This document shows positions 52,626 to 62,016 of a DNA stretch of 64,000 nucleotides, in pieces (positions within the stretch are counted from its first letter, which is position 1; each line of letters opens with the position of its first letter). This DNA comes from Pseudomonadota bacterium (GTDB lineage: Bacteria > Pseudomonadota > Gammaproteobacteria > Pseudomonadales > Moraxellaceae), in the NCBI GenBank assembly GCA_021781515.1, contig JAJXWR010000001.1, forward strand, positions 1-64,000, read 5' to 3'. A program made the translations under genes and the position numbers. The notes beneath the pieces were generated by a model. That model ran no database searches. It saw nothing but the letters and a program-made list of their open reading frames with translations, and was not told the origin of the DNA.

Positions 52626-54554
52626 ATGGAAAAATTTCGGGACATGGTGCATGGCTGGCTGGGAACGGTGTTGCTGGTGCTGTTGCTGGTTCCTTTTGTT
52701 TTTTTTGGCATTGAAAGTTATTTTAGTGGGGGCGGTCATTCGCTGGCGCTGGCGACAGTCAATGGCCAGGAAATCACTCAGCCTGAATTTGAACGTACAT
52801 TTACGGCAGAGCGTCAGCAGGCGCTGAGTCAGGCCGGAGCGGATGCGGATCCGTCGCAAATTGATTTGCAGCAATTGCGGCATAAGGTCATGGACAGTCT
52901 GATAAACCGGGAAATTGAACGGCAGGCGGCAGAGCAGATGGGGCTGGTGTTCCCCGAGGCACAAATCTGGCCGTTGATTGCTCAGGTGCCCGCTTTTCAG
53001 GGAGAAGATGGCAAGTTTGATCCCAGTCGGTTTCAGAATTTTTTACGGCAAAGGAATTTGACGGAAGCCTCTCTGGTTCGGGATCTCAAGGTGGGCGGTC
53101 AGTTGCAGCAAGTGGAATTCGCCATGAGTACGGCTTTTGATACGTCTGATCAGGTGCAACGTCTGCTGAAACTGGACGGGCAAGTGCGTGATGTGGGTTA
53201 CACGGTGGTGCCGGCTACGGCGCTGGCCAGCAAGATTACGATTGGTGATGCGGATGTCGCTGCCTGGTACAAGGCGCATGCGGCGCAATTGATGGTACCG
53301 GAACAGGTCGCTGTCGATTATCTGGAATTTAAACAAGATGATTTGTTGCCACAGGTGACGGTCAGTGATGAAGACATTGACAAGGCGTATCAGGAGGCAG
53401 TGAAAGCGATCAGTGCCCAGGAGCAGCGGCATGCCGAACATATCCTGATCAAAGTTGGTGCAGGCGTCACTGCAGCGGCAGCGCAGGCAAAAATTGTGGA
53501 GATTTCCCGGCAGATCAAGCCGGATGGCAGTAATTTTGCCGATCTGGCTAAAAAATACTCCCAGGATGAAGGTTCGGCCGCTGCGGGTGGTGATTTGGGC
53601 TTTGCTGCCAGAGGACAGTTTGTTCCGGCGTTTGAACAGGTACTGTTTGCTTTGAAACCTGGAGAAATTTCGGCACCGGTACAGACTAATTTTGGATTTC
53701 ACCTTATCCGGCTGTTGGAAATCAGGCAACCACAAATTCCAGACCGGGCCAGTCTGCATGATCAACTGGTGCAAAGTGTCAAGCAGCAAAAAGTGCAGCA
53801 GTTGTTTGCGGATCGGGTGAATGGTGTCAATGATGCCATGTATGAGGCTACTGATCTGAAAGAGCAGGCGGCCAAACTGCATGAACCCGTTCAGACATCG
53901 GCGCTGTTCTCTGCGGCAACGGGGACGGGTCTGGCGGCTCAGGCAAAGTTCCGGGCGATGGCATTTAGTGATGATGTGCTGCGCGATGGAAAAAATTCGG
54001 CAGTGGTTGAACTGGCTAAAGGCGATGTGGTATGGATGCATCTGCACAGTCATAATCCGTCCCGTGCGGAATCCCTGGCAGAGGCACGGCCCGCTATCGT
54101 GTCGGTGTTATTACACGAACGGGAAATGGCGCTGGCCAAAAACCAGTTGCAGCAGGCGCAACAGTCGATTGCTGCTGGGCAAGATCCTCAGGCGGTGTTG
54201 CATGCACTGGGGCTGCAATGGACGGTCGCCAGAGTGAGTCGGTCGACAACGACGTTTCCGGATCCGCAGTTACTGAAAACCGTGTTCTGGATGCCTAGAC
54301 CCACTGCTACAACCAGAAGTTTGCAGGTACTGGATCTGCCGCAAGGCGTGGCACTGCTGGAATTGACGTCGGTTCATGAGGGGGCGGCAGATGCCTCGCG
54401 AATTCCGCCGGCACAGGCGGCGACCATGCTCAATCAGGTGCGGGCTGGTCAATACGAAGCGGATTATGTACAGGCGATTAAGTCCCATGCAAAGGTAAAA
54501 ATGACACCTTTGGGTACGGAAACGCTTCAGGGCAAGACAGTGGAAGGTTCTTGA
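52626..54554 (+). CDS. ppiD: Peptidylprolyl isomerase PpiD/SurA_N-type periplasmic folding protein
   Basis: MEKFRDMVHGWLGTVLLVLLLVPFVFFGIESYF anchor; QRHAEHILIKVG...GSAAAGGDLGFAARGQFVPAFEQ PpiC domain. Confidence 0.93.
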   Translation: MEKFRDMVHGWLGTVLLVLLLVPFVFFGIESYFSGGGHSLALATVNGQEITQPEFERTFTAERQQALSQAGADADPSQIDLQQLRHKVMDSLINREIERQAAEQMGLVFPEAQIWPLIAQVPAFQGEDGKFDPSRFQNFLRQRNLTEASLVRDLKVGGQLQQVEFAMSTAFDTSDQVQRLLKLDGQVRDVGYTVVPATALASKITIGDADVAAWYKAHAAQLMVPEQVAVDYLEFKQDDLLPQVTVSDEDIDKAYQEAVKAISAQEQRHAEHILIKVGAGVTAAAAQAKIVEISRQIKPDGSNFADLAKKYSQDEGSAAAGGDLGFAARGQFVPAFEQVLFALKPGEISAPVQTNFGFHLIRLLEIRQPQIPDRASLHDQLVQSVKQQKVQQLFADRVNGVNDAMYEATDLKEQAAKLHEPVQTSALFSAATGTGLAAQAKFRAMAFSDDVLRDGKNSAVVELAKGDVVWMHLHSHNPSRAESLAEARPAIVSVLLHEREMALAKNQLQQAQQSIAAGQDPQAVLHALGLQWTVARVSRSTTTFPDPQLLKTVFWMPRPTATTRSLQVLDLPQGVALLELTSVHEGAADASRIPPAQAATMLNQVRAGQYEADYVQAIKSHAKVKMTPLGTETLQGKTVEGS

Positions 54555-54576
54555 AGTGGCTTGAGTCTTCTATAGT

Positions 54577-55260
54577 ATGGGTGCTCGCCGGGTTTATTTT
54601 GTGTGCGGTACTGACACTGGCGTGGGAAAAACCTGTGTGTCGGTGGCACTGTTGTGTGCCGCCGCCGCATGCGGCAAGCAAACACTCGGACTGAAACCGC
54701 TAGCCAGTGGAGGTCTATGGCAAGATGGAGTGTTGGTCAATGAAGATGCCTTGCAACTCATGCAGGCCAGTACGGTCAAATTGCCCTATGCCCAGGTGAA
54801 TCCGTTATGCCTGCCCTTGGCGGTGGCTCCGCATATTGCTGCTGCACATGCCGGGCGAACTTTGTCGTTACCGCCGCTGCTGGGTCGAGTGCGAGGAGCC
54901 TTGGCAACACCTGCGGATTTGGTATTGATTGAAGGGGCAGGAGGCTGGCGGGTTCCCTTAAATGAACAATCGGGTTTGTGCCTGAGTGCGTTGCCCCAGG
55001 CGCTGGCCTGTCCGGTGATTATGGTCGTAGGGTTGCGACTGGGTTGCCTCAATCATGCGTTATTGACGGCCAGTGCCATTGCGGCTGACGGGTTGTCGCT
55101 GGTCGGGTGGATTGGTTCGACGCTGGATCCGGCGATGCAGGCTCTGGAAGAAAATATAGCGGCGTTACACCGTTTATTGTCAGCTCCCTGTATGGGTATT
55201 TTGCCATGGGCGTTGCCGCCACACGCGGGTGCACTGGCAATTGAACGTCTGCTTGGGTGA
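54577..55260 (+). CDS. bioD: Dethiobiotin synthase
   Basis: YFVCGTDTGVGKTCVSVALL; GLKPLASGG; EGAGGWRVPLNE. Confidence 0.92.
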   Translation: MGARRVYFVCGTDTGVGKTCVSVALLCAAAACGKQTLGLKPLASGGLWQDGVLVNEDALQLMQASTVKLPYAQVNPLCLPLAVAPHIAAAHAGRTLSLPPLLGRVRGALATPADLVLIEGAGGWRVPLNEQSGLCLSALPQALACPVIMVVGLRLGCLNHALLTASAIAADGLSLVGWIGSTLDPAMQALEENIAALHRLLSAPCMGILPWALPPHAGALAIERLLG

Positions 55261-55362
55261 CGGACTGGCAAAATAATGCCGGTGGTCGGAAAAAACTTTC
55301 CTGATACGGTTAAAGCATGGTAGGGTAATTCTAAATCCGTCTTAATGTTATGGAGGTGCATC

Positions 55363-55590
55363 GTGGTCTCTTCTCTGGCTTCGGTGGGCAGTACGGCGCT
55401 GATGCGGTCTTATTCATCGCTGCAGAAAAATGCTCAGCAAATAGCATCATCTACAACGAATCAAAGTTCCTCTACTCTCAGTTCTGGCATCACGGCACAG
55501 CAGGCTGTTTTTAATCAGGCGATGGCGGATGTGCAACTGGTAACTACTGCTGAAAAAATGCTGGGTACAGTGATTGATACGCGTGCCTGA
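55363..55590 (+). CDS. Small protein of unknown function resembling flagellar rod/hook termini (GTG start)
   Basis: VVSSLASVGSTALMRSYSSLQKNAQQIASSTTNQ...QAMADVQLVTTAEKMLGTVIDTRA. Confidence 0.55.
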   Translation: MVSSLASVGSTALMRSYSSLQKNAQQIASSTTNQSSSTLSSGITAQQAVFNQAMADVQLVTTAEKMLGTVIDTRA

Positions 55591-55637
55591 AATACCTCTG
55601 CGTTGGCTGTTGCAGTGAGTGTTCTGTTCGGGTACGT

Positions 55638-56711
55638 ATGGGTCGATTAATCAATCAGATAGAACCGGATGCGTTGGTGTCGGCTTTTGCTCGGTGGTTG
55701 CCTGTGGGGTTTCATGGGATAGATGATCCCTTGGGTATTCCGATGTTTGTGGCAGATTTTGATCTCCTGACGACAGTGGATTCGGCGCTGCAGAATAAAC
55801 TGCGTCGTTGGGCGCAGCGTTTGGGTGTGGAACGGTTTTTAACAGTGCGTACTTTGTTTGTAGGGACCACGGTCACGGAATATGCGTTGCTGAATACGGA
55901 TGAGCCGGTATCTGCATTACAGCGCATTGTTGAGCGTTATGCCCGCCAATATCTGTTCATTATCATCAAGGATTTACCGGTGGTTTCTCCACTGTTAGCC
56001 GATTCGGAAAATGCGTTGACAAGCGCTTGGTTGCAGGCGGGCAAGTCATTGGGTTGGGTGGAACTGGACGGTCAGGCCTTAGCGTGGGTGCCGGTGGCTC
56101 CGGGTAATGATGAGGCGTACTGGATGCAGCAATTTTCCAGATCCCGGCGTAAGGATTTCCGGCGAAAATTGCGCAGTCGTGAACAGTTGCTTATCCGGGA
56201 AGTGCGCTCAGGTGATGCGTGTTTCCAGTCAGAGGTCTTGCTGAGGGAATGGTATACGCTTTATCAGGCGGTCTATGCGCAAAGCGAGATGCATTTCGAT
56301 CTGTTGACTCCGGAATTTTTTAAACAAATCCTGCAACAGGACAGCGGTGCGGTGATATTTGTTTATGAACAGGCGGATCAATTAATCGGTTATAACCTGT
56401 GTTTTGAGCAGGACGGGCTGCTGATCGATAAATATATCGGTCTGCGTTATCCACAGGCGCAGCAACTTAATTTGTATTTTGTCAGTTGGTTTCATAATCT
56501 TGCTTATGCCGAGAAAAAAGGGTTACGGGCTTATGTGGCTGGCTGGACTGATCCTGATGTCAAACTTTCGCTCGGCGCTTCGTTCAGCCTGACACGCCAT
56601 CTGGTGTATATTCGACCTTTCTGGTTGCGATGGATACTTAAACCGTTGCGGGTACTCTTTGAGTCGGATGCGCAGGTAATGGCGGTGCAGGAGAGACCGG
56701 GTGCCGTTTAG
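55638..56711 (+). CDS. GNAT-like acyltransferase (BioF2/CelD-like)
   Basis: FSRSRRKDFRRKLRS, AVIFVYEQADQLIGYNLCF, DKYIGLRYPQAQQLNLYFVSWFHNLAYAEKKGLRAYVAGWTDPDVKLSLGA. Confidence 0.7.
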   Translation: MGRLINQIEPDALVSAFARWLPVGFHGIDDPLGIPMFVADFDLLTTVDSALQNKLRRWAQRLGVERFLTVRTLFVGTTVTEYALLNTDEPVSALQRIVERYARQYLFIIIKDLPVVSPLLADSENALTSAWLQAGKSLGWVELDGQALAWVPVAPGNDEAYWMQQFSRSRRKDFRRKLRSREQLLIREVRSGDACFQSEVLLREWYTLYQAVYAQSEMHFDLLTPEFFKQILQQDSGAVIFVYEQADQLIGYNLCFEQDGLLIDKYIGLRYPQAQQLNLYFVSWFHNLAYAEKKGLRAYVAGWTDPDVKLSLGASFSLTRHLVYIRPFWLRWILKPLRVLFESDAQVMAVQERPGAV

Positions 56712-57591
56712 TAGCCCTGTTGTCCTGGATATTGATGGTTCATGTGGCTATTTACCTGGAGAGCAGCGCCTGCAATTACGTAACTGGCAGGAGCGTTTGC
56801 GTTATTCTTGCCGCAAAAGCGATCTGGATGCGTTGCAGGCGCAGGTGGGTGAGGGGCTGCTGAGGCAATCCGGGCCATTCTTTTTGGGTAGCGGCGATTT
56901 TCATCACCTTAGTTTGCCGATAATTGCGGCGCATGCCCGTACCCGCTTGCTGGATGTGGTGGTTTTGGATAATCATCCGGACAATATGCGCTTTCCTTTT
57001 GCCATTCATTGCGGCTCCTGGGTTCGGCAGGTGGCGGCACTGCCGGGTGTGCGCCGGGTCCATGTGGTGGGTATTCATTCGCAGGATATTGCATGGCCGC
57101 ACTTCTGGGAAAATAACTGGTGGCCATTGTATAGTGGGCGCGTGCATTATTGGTCCGTTCAGGTGGATGTGCGTTATGTCCGATGTTTAGGGCTATCCCA
57201 GATGTTTCATGGATTTAACGAGATTGATGCGTTACTTGATGCATTGAAGGCGCAGCTGGAGCCGGATTTTCCGCTTTATCTGAGTATAGACAAAGATGTA
57301 TTGGCCGCTGAGGCAGTACGGACCAACTGGGATCAAGGAATGATGCAGTTGCCACAGATGTATGCTTTTGTCGCCGCTTGCCGCACACGGTTGACAGGGT
57401 GTGATGTGACTGGGGATATTTCTTTTTACCAGTATCAACAGTTGTTAAAACGCCTGTTAAGCCGGCTTGACGGGCAGGAGACGCAGGAGGTTCCTCCTGC
57501 GCTAAAAGACTGGCAGTTGCAACAACATCAGGTTAATTTGCAACTGTGCCGGTTACTTGCTAGCACCGTGCCTGAAGCTCGTTTGGACTGA
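56701..57591 (+). CDS. Arginase/ureohydrolase-superfamily protein of unknown specificity
   Basis: FLGSGDFHHLSL, VVLDNHPDNMRF, YLSIDKDVLAAE match the metal-ligand motifs of the ureohydrolase fold; overlaps the upstream gene by 11 nt. Confidence 0.75.
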   Translation: MPFSSPVVLDIDGSCGYLPGEQRLQLRNWQERLRYSCRKSDLDALQAQVGEGLLRQSGPFFLGSGDFHHLSLPIIAAHARTRLLDVVVLDNHPDNMRFPFAIHCGSWVRQVAALPGVRRVHVVGIHSQDIAWPHFWENNWWPLYSGRVHYWSVQVDVRYVRCLGLSQMFHGFNEIDALLDALKAQLEPDFPLYLSIDKDVLAAEAVRTNWDQGMMQLPQMYAFVAACRTRLTGCDVTGDISFYQYQQLLKRLLSRLDGQETQEVPPALKDWQLQQHQVNLQLCRLLASTVPEARLD

Positions 57592-57611
57592 TGGGGGGGA
57601 GTGTTGGGCTA

Positions 57612-57989
57612 TCAGGGAATGGCTTCTGTTTCACCTTTGGCCAGGCAGAGAATGCCGCCGATGATCAGGGCCACGCCGAGCAACTGCGTTCGGGTGATAT
57701 GTTCATGGAACAACCAGACGGAGCAGAACAGTACACTAATGACTTCCAGGTAGGAAGCGGCGAACGCCGGCCCGATGGGCGCTCGTCGCAGCAGCGTGAC
57801 CCAGGTAAAAAAGGAGCCGATATAACCAAGAATAGCCACATATACCCAGGGTTGACTGAGTATGCGCTGCACCCAGGCCAGATTGGCGGCCAGTGGCAGG
57901 GAGTGCATTGCCGTCATTTTAAAGCTCACCTGTGCCAAGGTGTCAAATACCATCAGAACGAAAAAACCAGTCAGATAAAACAGGCGCAT
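57612..57989 (-). CDS. SMR/EamA-like four-TM transporter subunit
   Basis: 125 aa, four hydrophobic segments; SYLEVISVLFCSVWLFHEHITRTQLLGVALIIGGILCL. Confidence 0.8.
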   Translation of the reverse strand: MRLFYLTGFFVLMVFDTLAQVSFKMTAMHSLPLAANLAWVQRILSQPWVYVAILGYIGSFFTWVTLLRRAPIGPAFAASYLEVISVLFCSVWLFHEHITRTQLLGVALIIGGILCLAKGETEAIP

Positions 57990-58345
57990 TAAATGATCCC
58001 CACCAGTGCCACCCCCAGTGCCACTAGACTCATGCCGGTCAACCGCCAGGCTGTCAATCGTTCCTGAAACAAAAAGTGGCCGCCCAGCATTAATGTCACA
58101 ATATTGATGGATCCAAGGATGACCCCTTGCGATAGGGGGACGATCGAAAGGAAAGCCAGCCAGAGCAAAAATTCTGCGATGTAGCAGAGAATACCGGTTT
58201 GAATGAACGGATGTTTCAGGATAAACAGCCAGTAGGATAGCCCGGAATCAGGATGTTCCTGGCGTGCCGCTGCCTTGAAGGCCAACTGCCCCCCACTGTC
58301 CAGAGCGATATTAGCCAACCACAGGAGAAAAATGTTCAGAGACAT
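57989..58345 (-). CDS. SMR/EamA-like four-TM transporter subunit
   Basis: 118 aa, four hydrophobic segments; LGGHFLFQERLTAWRLTGMSLVALGVALVGII; adjacent to a paralogous-looking partner. Confidence 0.8.
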   Translation of the reverse strand: MSLNIFLLWLANIALDSGGQLAFKAAARQEHPDSGLSYWLFILKHPFIQTGILCYIAEFLLWLAFLSIVPLSQGVILGSINIVTLMLGGHFLFQERLTAWRLTGMSLVALGVALVGII

Positions 58346-58505
58346 TAAGTATTGCCTTCAGGAAAAACCGGAGGAAGTACTGATTGGCCCTATTCTACCT
58401 TGAGCGTTGTTGAAAACAAATTAAACTCGAAGATTGTGCCAGATGCAAAGCGAAGCGTGTTTAGTTGGTGATATAATCGCTACGCATAAATTTGAGGAAA
58501 TAACC

Positions 58506-59456
58506 ATGTCTCAAGAGACCAGTGAACTGTTAAATCATTTTGATGAGGCAGGTTGGGAACTCCACACCATCCGGGATTTTATTCGTTTTAGCGTCAGTGT
58601 GATGAATTCCAGTGATATCTTTCTTGGGCATGGTACCGATGATGTGTTTGCGGAAGCCACTGCACTGGTGATGCATAATCTGAATCTGGTCTGGGATGCA
58701 GATGAAGAAATCATGGATGCCCGTTTGCTGAGCATTGAGAAAAAAGCGGTGTTGGCCATGCTCAAACGCCGTGTTGTAGAACGTATTCCTGTGGCGTACC
58801 TCACTAATGTGGTGTATTTCTGTGAGATGCCGTTTTATGTGGATGCCCGGGTGCTCATCCCTCGCTCACCGATTGCGGAACTGATTCGCGATCAGTTTGA
58901 GCCATGGATTGAAGAAGCGCCTGAAACGATTCTGGATTTGTGTACGGGCAGTGGTTGTATTGCCATTGCGTTGGCGGAAACCTTTGATGATGCCATGGTC
59001 GATGCGGTGGATATCTCCGGTGAGGCACTGGAGGTTGCACAACTGAATGTTGAAACTCATGAAGTCGACGATCGGGTGATGTTGATTCAATCGGATCTGT
59101 TCGCTCAGATCGGGGATCAGTCCTATGATCTGATTGTCTGTAATCCTCCTTATGTTAGTTCAGGCTCTATGGCGGAATTGCCGCAGGAATATTCCTACGA
59201 ACCTGATCTGGCGCTGGAAGGTGGGCGGGACGGTCTGGATCTGATCCGGCGTATTCTGGCAGAGGCGGCTGATCACTTGAATGAAGGGGGATCACTGGTG
59301 CTGGAAGTGGGGGAGTCGCGCTGGAGCCTGGAGCAGGAGTTTCCGGATTTTGAATTTAACTGGCTTCTACTCGAAAGTGATGCGGAAGGGGTGGTTATTC
59401 TCTCGGTCGAGGACTTGCTTCTCCTGCGTACACAACTGTCGAGAAAGCGACGCTGA
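58506..59456 (+). CDS. prmB: Ribosomal protein L3 N5-glutamine methyltransferase PrmB
   Basis: ILDLCTGSGCIAIALAETF; LIVCNPPYVSSGSMAELPQEYSYEPDLALEGGRDGLD; RBS gaggaa upstream. Confidence 0.95.
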   Translation: MSQETSELLNHFDEAGWELHTIRDFIRFSVSVMNSSDIFLGHGTDDVFAEATALVMHNLNLVWDADEEIMDARLLSIEKKAVLAMLKRRVVERIPVAYLTNVVYFCEMPFYVDARVLIPRSPIAELIRDQFEPWIEEAPETILDLCTGSGCIAIALAETFDDAMVDAVDISGEALEVAQLNVETHEVDDRVMLIQSDLFAQIGDQSYDLIVCNPPYVSSGSMAELPQEYSYEPDLALEGGRDGLDLIRRILAEAADHLNEGGSLVLEVGESRWSLEQEFPDFEFNWLLLESDAEGVVILSVEDLLLLRTQLSRKRR

Positions 59457-59503
59457 TCTCCAGGTAACTGAGGGCTTAAGCAACAGGGGAGGGGGGGGAC
59501 GAC

Positions 59504-60637
59504 ATGGCAGGAAATTCAATCGGTGAACTGTTTCGGGTCACCACCTTTGGTGAATCGCATGGGCCGGCACTGGGGGCTATCGTTGATGGTTGTCCCCCTG
59601 GCCTGGAACTGAGTGTTGACGATTTGCAGCCGGATCTGGATCGACGTAAACCCGGCACTTCGCCATATACCACACAGCGGCGTGAAGCAGATCGGGTCGA
59701 GATTCTTTCAGGGGTGTTTGAAGGAAAGACAACGGGCACACCAATCGGACTACTGATTCCGAATATTGACCAGAAATCCCGTGATTATCAGGCGATTGCT
59801 CAAGTGTTTCGTCCGGGCCATGCCGACTACACCTACCTCTGCAAGTACGGACGGCGGGACTATCGGGGAGGTGGCCGGTCATCCGCCCGGGAAACGGCCA
59901 TGCGTGTAGCGGCGGGTGCCATTGCCAAAAAATACCTGCGCTCCCGGTTAGGGATTCAGATCCGTGGGCATTTGCAGCAGATGGGGCCAATTGTTGCAGA
60001 AACGCTGGATTGGGAGGCGGTATCGCAGAATCCTTTTTTTTGTGGTGATGTGGCGGTGTTGCCGGCCATGCAGCAGTTGATTGAGCAGTTGCGGCGTGAA
60101 GGCAGCAGTTGTGGCGCTAAATTGCGAATTGTTGCCGAGCGGGTTCCGGTTGGTTTTGGGGAACCGGTTTTTGACCGGCTGGATGCGGATATTGCCCATG
60201 CCATGATGAGCATCAATGCGGTAAAAGCGGTCGCCATCGGGGATGGATTTGCAGTGGTTAACCAACGTGGACATATTCATCGGGACGAGATGACGCATCA
60301 GGGATTTACCGCCAATCATGCTGGTGGGGTGCTGGGAGGCATCAGTTCGGGTCAGGATCTGGTGGTAACCATCGCATTGAAGCCAACCTCAAGTATCATG
60401 AGTCCCGGACGTAGCCTGAATGAACAAGGCGAGGTGGTGGATGTGGTGACTCGGGGTCGCCACGATCCCTGTGTCGGTGTGCGGGCGACGCCGATCGCTG
60501 AGGCGATGCTGGCTATAGTATTAATGGATCATTTTCTCAGGAATAGAGCACAGAATGCCGATGTTCAGCCGCCGTTGGCAGGTGTGTTCCCTGGGGGGGG
60601 CGGCACCGGAACAACCACTTTTGCGGGGGAAGACTGA
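59504..60637 (+). CDS. aroC: Chorismate synthase
   Basis: [53 protein letters not shown]. Confidence 0.98.
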   Translation: MAGNSIGELFRVTTFGESHGPALGAIVDGCPPGLELSVDDLQPDLDRRKPGTSPYTTQRREADRVEILSGVFEGKTTGTPIGLLIPNIDQKSRDYQAIAQVFRPGHADYTYLCKYGRRDYRGGGRSSARETAMRVAAGAIAKKYLRSRLGIQIRGHLQQMGPIVAETLDWEAVSQNPFFCGDVAVLPAMQQLIEQLRREGSSCGAKLRIVAERVPVGFGEPVFDRLDADIAHAMMSINAVKAVAIGDGFAVVNQRGHIHRDEMTHQGFTANHAGGVLGGISSGQDLVVTIALKPTSSIMSPGRSLNEQGEVVDVVTRGRHDPCVGVRATPIAEAMLAIVLMDHFLRNRAQNADVQPPLAGVFPGGGGTGTTTFAGED

Positions 60638-61761
60638 AGTATCTCGATACAGTGGTGAATTAGTTGGGGAGTCAACGAACCGACGGTGGTATTGGTATTC
60701 AGGGGTTGCAGGATATCATCGGCAGAATGCCGATGTTGTAGCACCTGTCGGAGTAAATCAGGATGGCATAACTGCGGCTGCTCATTGAGCAAGGTATCGA
60801 GCCATTGCTGTTGTTTGTTCGTGTTTTGCTGCTCGGCGCTGGCTTGTTCATCCTGCAAGTGCTGTAGCAAGCGTTGACGTTCACTGGTATACTGGGCGTC
60901 AATCTGCTGACGCTCTTGTTCAAGAGACTGTAGTTCTGGAGAAGACAGTATATTTTGCGTTTCCTGAGCCAGAACGGCTTGCAGTTCCGTTAGTTGTTTA
61001 TCGGTGGCCTGCGTCGGCAGCGCCTGAATCCAGAAGCCGTCAGCGCGGGTGGCGGAGGGCTGTTCGCCCAATAAGGCCAGCGGCGGTGCGACCAGGGTGT
61101 TCCAACTGAGTTGCAGCAGAGGGATGATGCTTCCCGGCAGGAGTACATTATAGCCGGCTTCAACAGAAGGCAACAGCCATTCAGTAACGGGCCATAGCGT
61201 CGGGCCTAGCACCCCAATGACGATCCCGGCGGAGGTGCCTGCCACACTGCGCAGGGCGGTTTCAGTGCTTAGTTCAACGAATGCCCAAGGGTAGGCCAGC
61301 CACCAGCCAAATACTCGGCGTTGGGTGCGTTCCTGCGCTGTTTTCAGGGCATCAACCCAGTCGTTGCGAATGCCATGCACTAAAAATTCGCCAAAGACCT
61401 GATGTTGGTCAAACTCCAGGATGTGGTGCGTATGCTGAGCAATCGATCGGTAAAATTGAGGATCGCCATAATCACGCATCCGGTTACCAGCGTTACCCCA
61501 GTGAAGCGTGGCATCGTGCAGCGGTGGCAGGTAACCCGGCACAATCCATACTTGGTAAAGCACCTGATCTTCGCCGGTAATCTGACCTGTGAGAATCAGT
61601 TCGCTACGCTGACTGGCGTGCAGAAAATAGTCGGCACGCACCGTCAGTGTTGTGCTGAATCCGAGTAATGCGGTGACGATCAATACGGTCTGACTGAGGC
61701 GTTTTGCAGGGAATTCCAGGGGTGACAGTGCTGAAATTTTTTGGTAAATCCGCTTGTGCAT
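60565..61761 (-). CDS. Exported protein of unknown function
   Basis: N-terminal hydrophobic segment, [13 protein letters not shown], helical/coiled C-terminal half; convergent with and overlapping aroC. Confidence 0.6.
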   Translation of the reverse strand: MHKRIYQKISALSPLEFPAKRLSQTVLIVTALLGFSTTLTVRADYFLHASQRSELILTGQITGEDQVLYQVWIVPGYLPPLHDATLHWGNAGNRMRDYGDPQFYRSIAQHTHHILEFDQHQVFGEFLVHGIRNDWVDALKTAQERTQRRVFGWWLAYPWAFVELSTETALRSVAGTSAGIVIGVLGPTLWPVTEWLLPSVEAGYNVLLPGSIIPLLQLSWNTLVAPPLALLGEQPSATRADGFWIQALPTQATDKQLTELQAVLAQETQNILSSPELQSLEQERQQIDAQYTSERQRLLQHLQDEQASAEQQNTNKQQQWLDTLLNEQPQLCHPDLLRQVLQHRHSADDILQPLNTNTTVGSLTPQLIHHCIEILQSSPAKVVVPVPPPPGNTPANGG

Positions 61762-62016
61762 GAGTATCAATCTTTCTTTATGGGAAATGAGGGCGGATCT
61801 GCGGGCCGTGTTACGGGAACCCATCGTGGTGTAACTATTCGTGTAACTATAGCATTCAGGTGGCGATCTGTGACCGCTATTGATTAACGCATTTGATCAA
61901 ATGCGGGTCGAAAATACTTGATTTTTTTGAGAGGCCGTTAGAAAAAATCAATCTGTTTCGCTTGTTGTGCCTCATTCGGTTTAATACCTGAGCGAAATTT
62001 CTTTGCTCCTCCTTCC

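Noticed and set aside
53043-54053. 336-aa minus-strand ORF antisense to ppiD
   Set aside because: Shadow ORF: low-complexity Arg/His/Gln-rich translation with no recognisable domain, while the plus strand is a clear PpiD.
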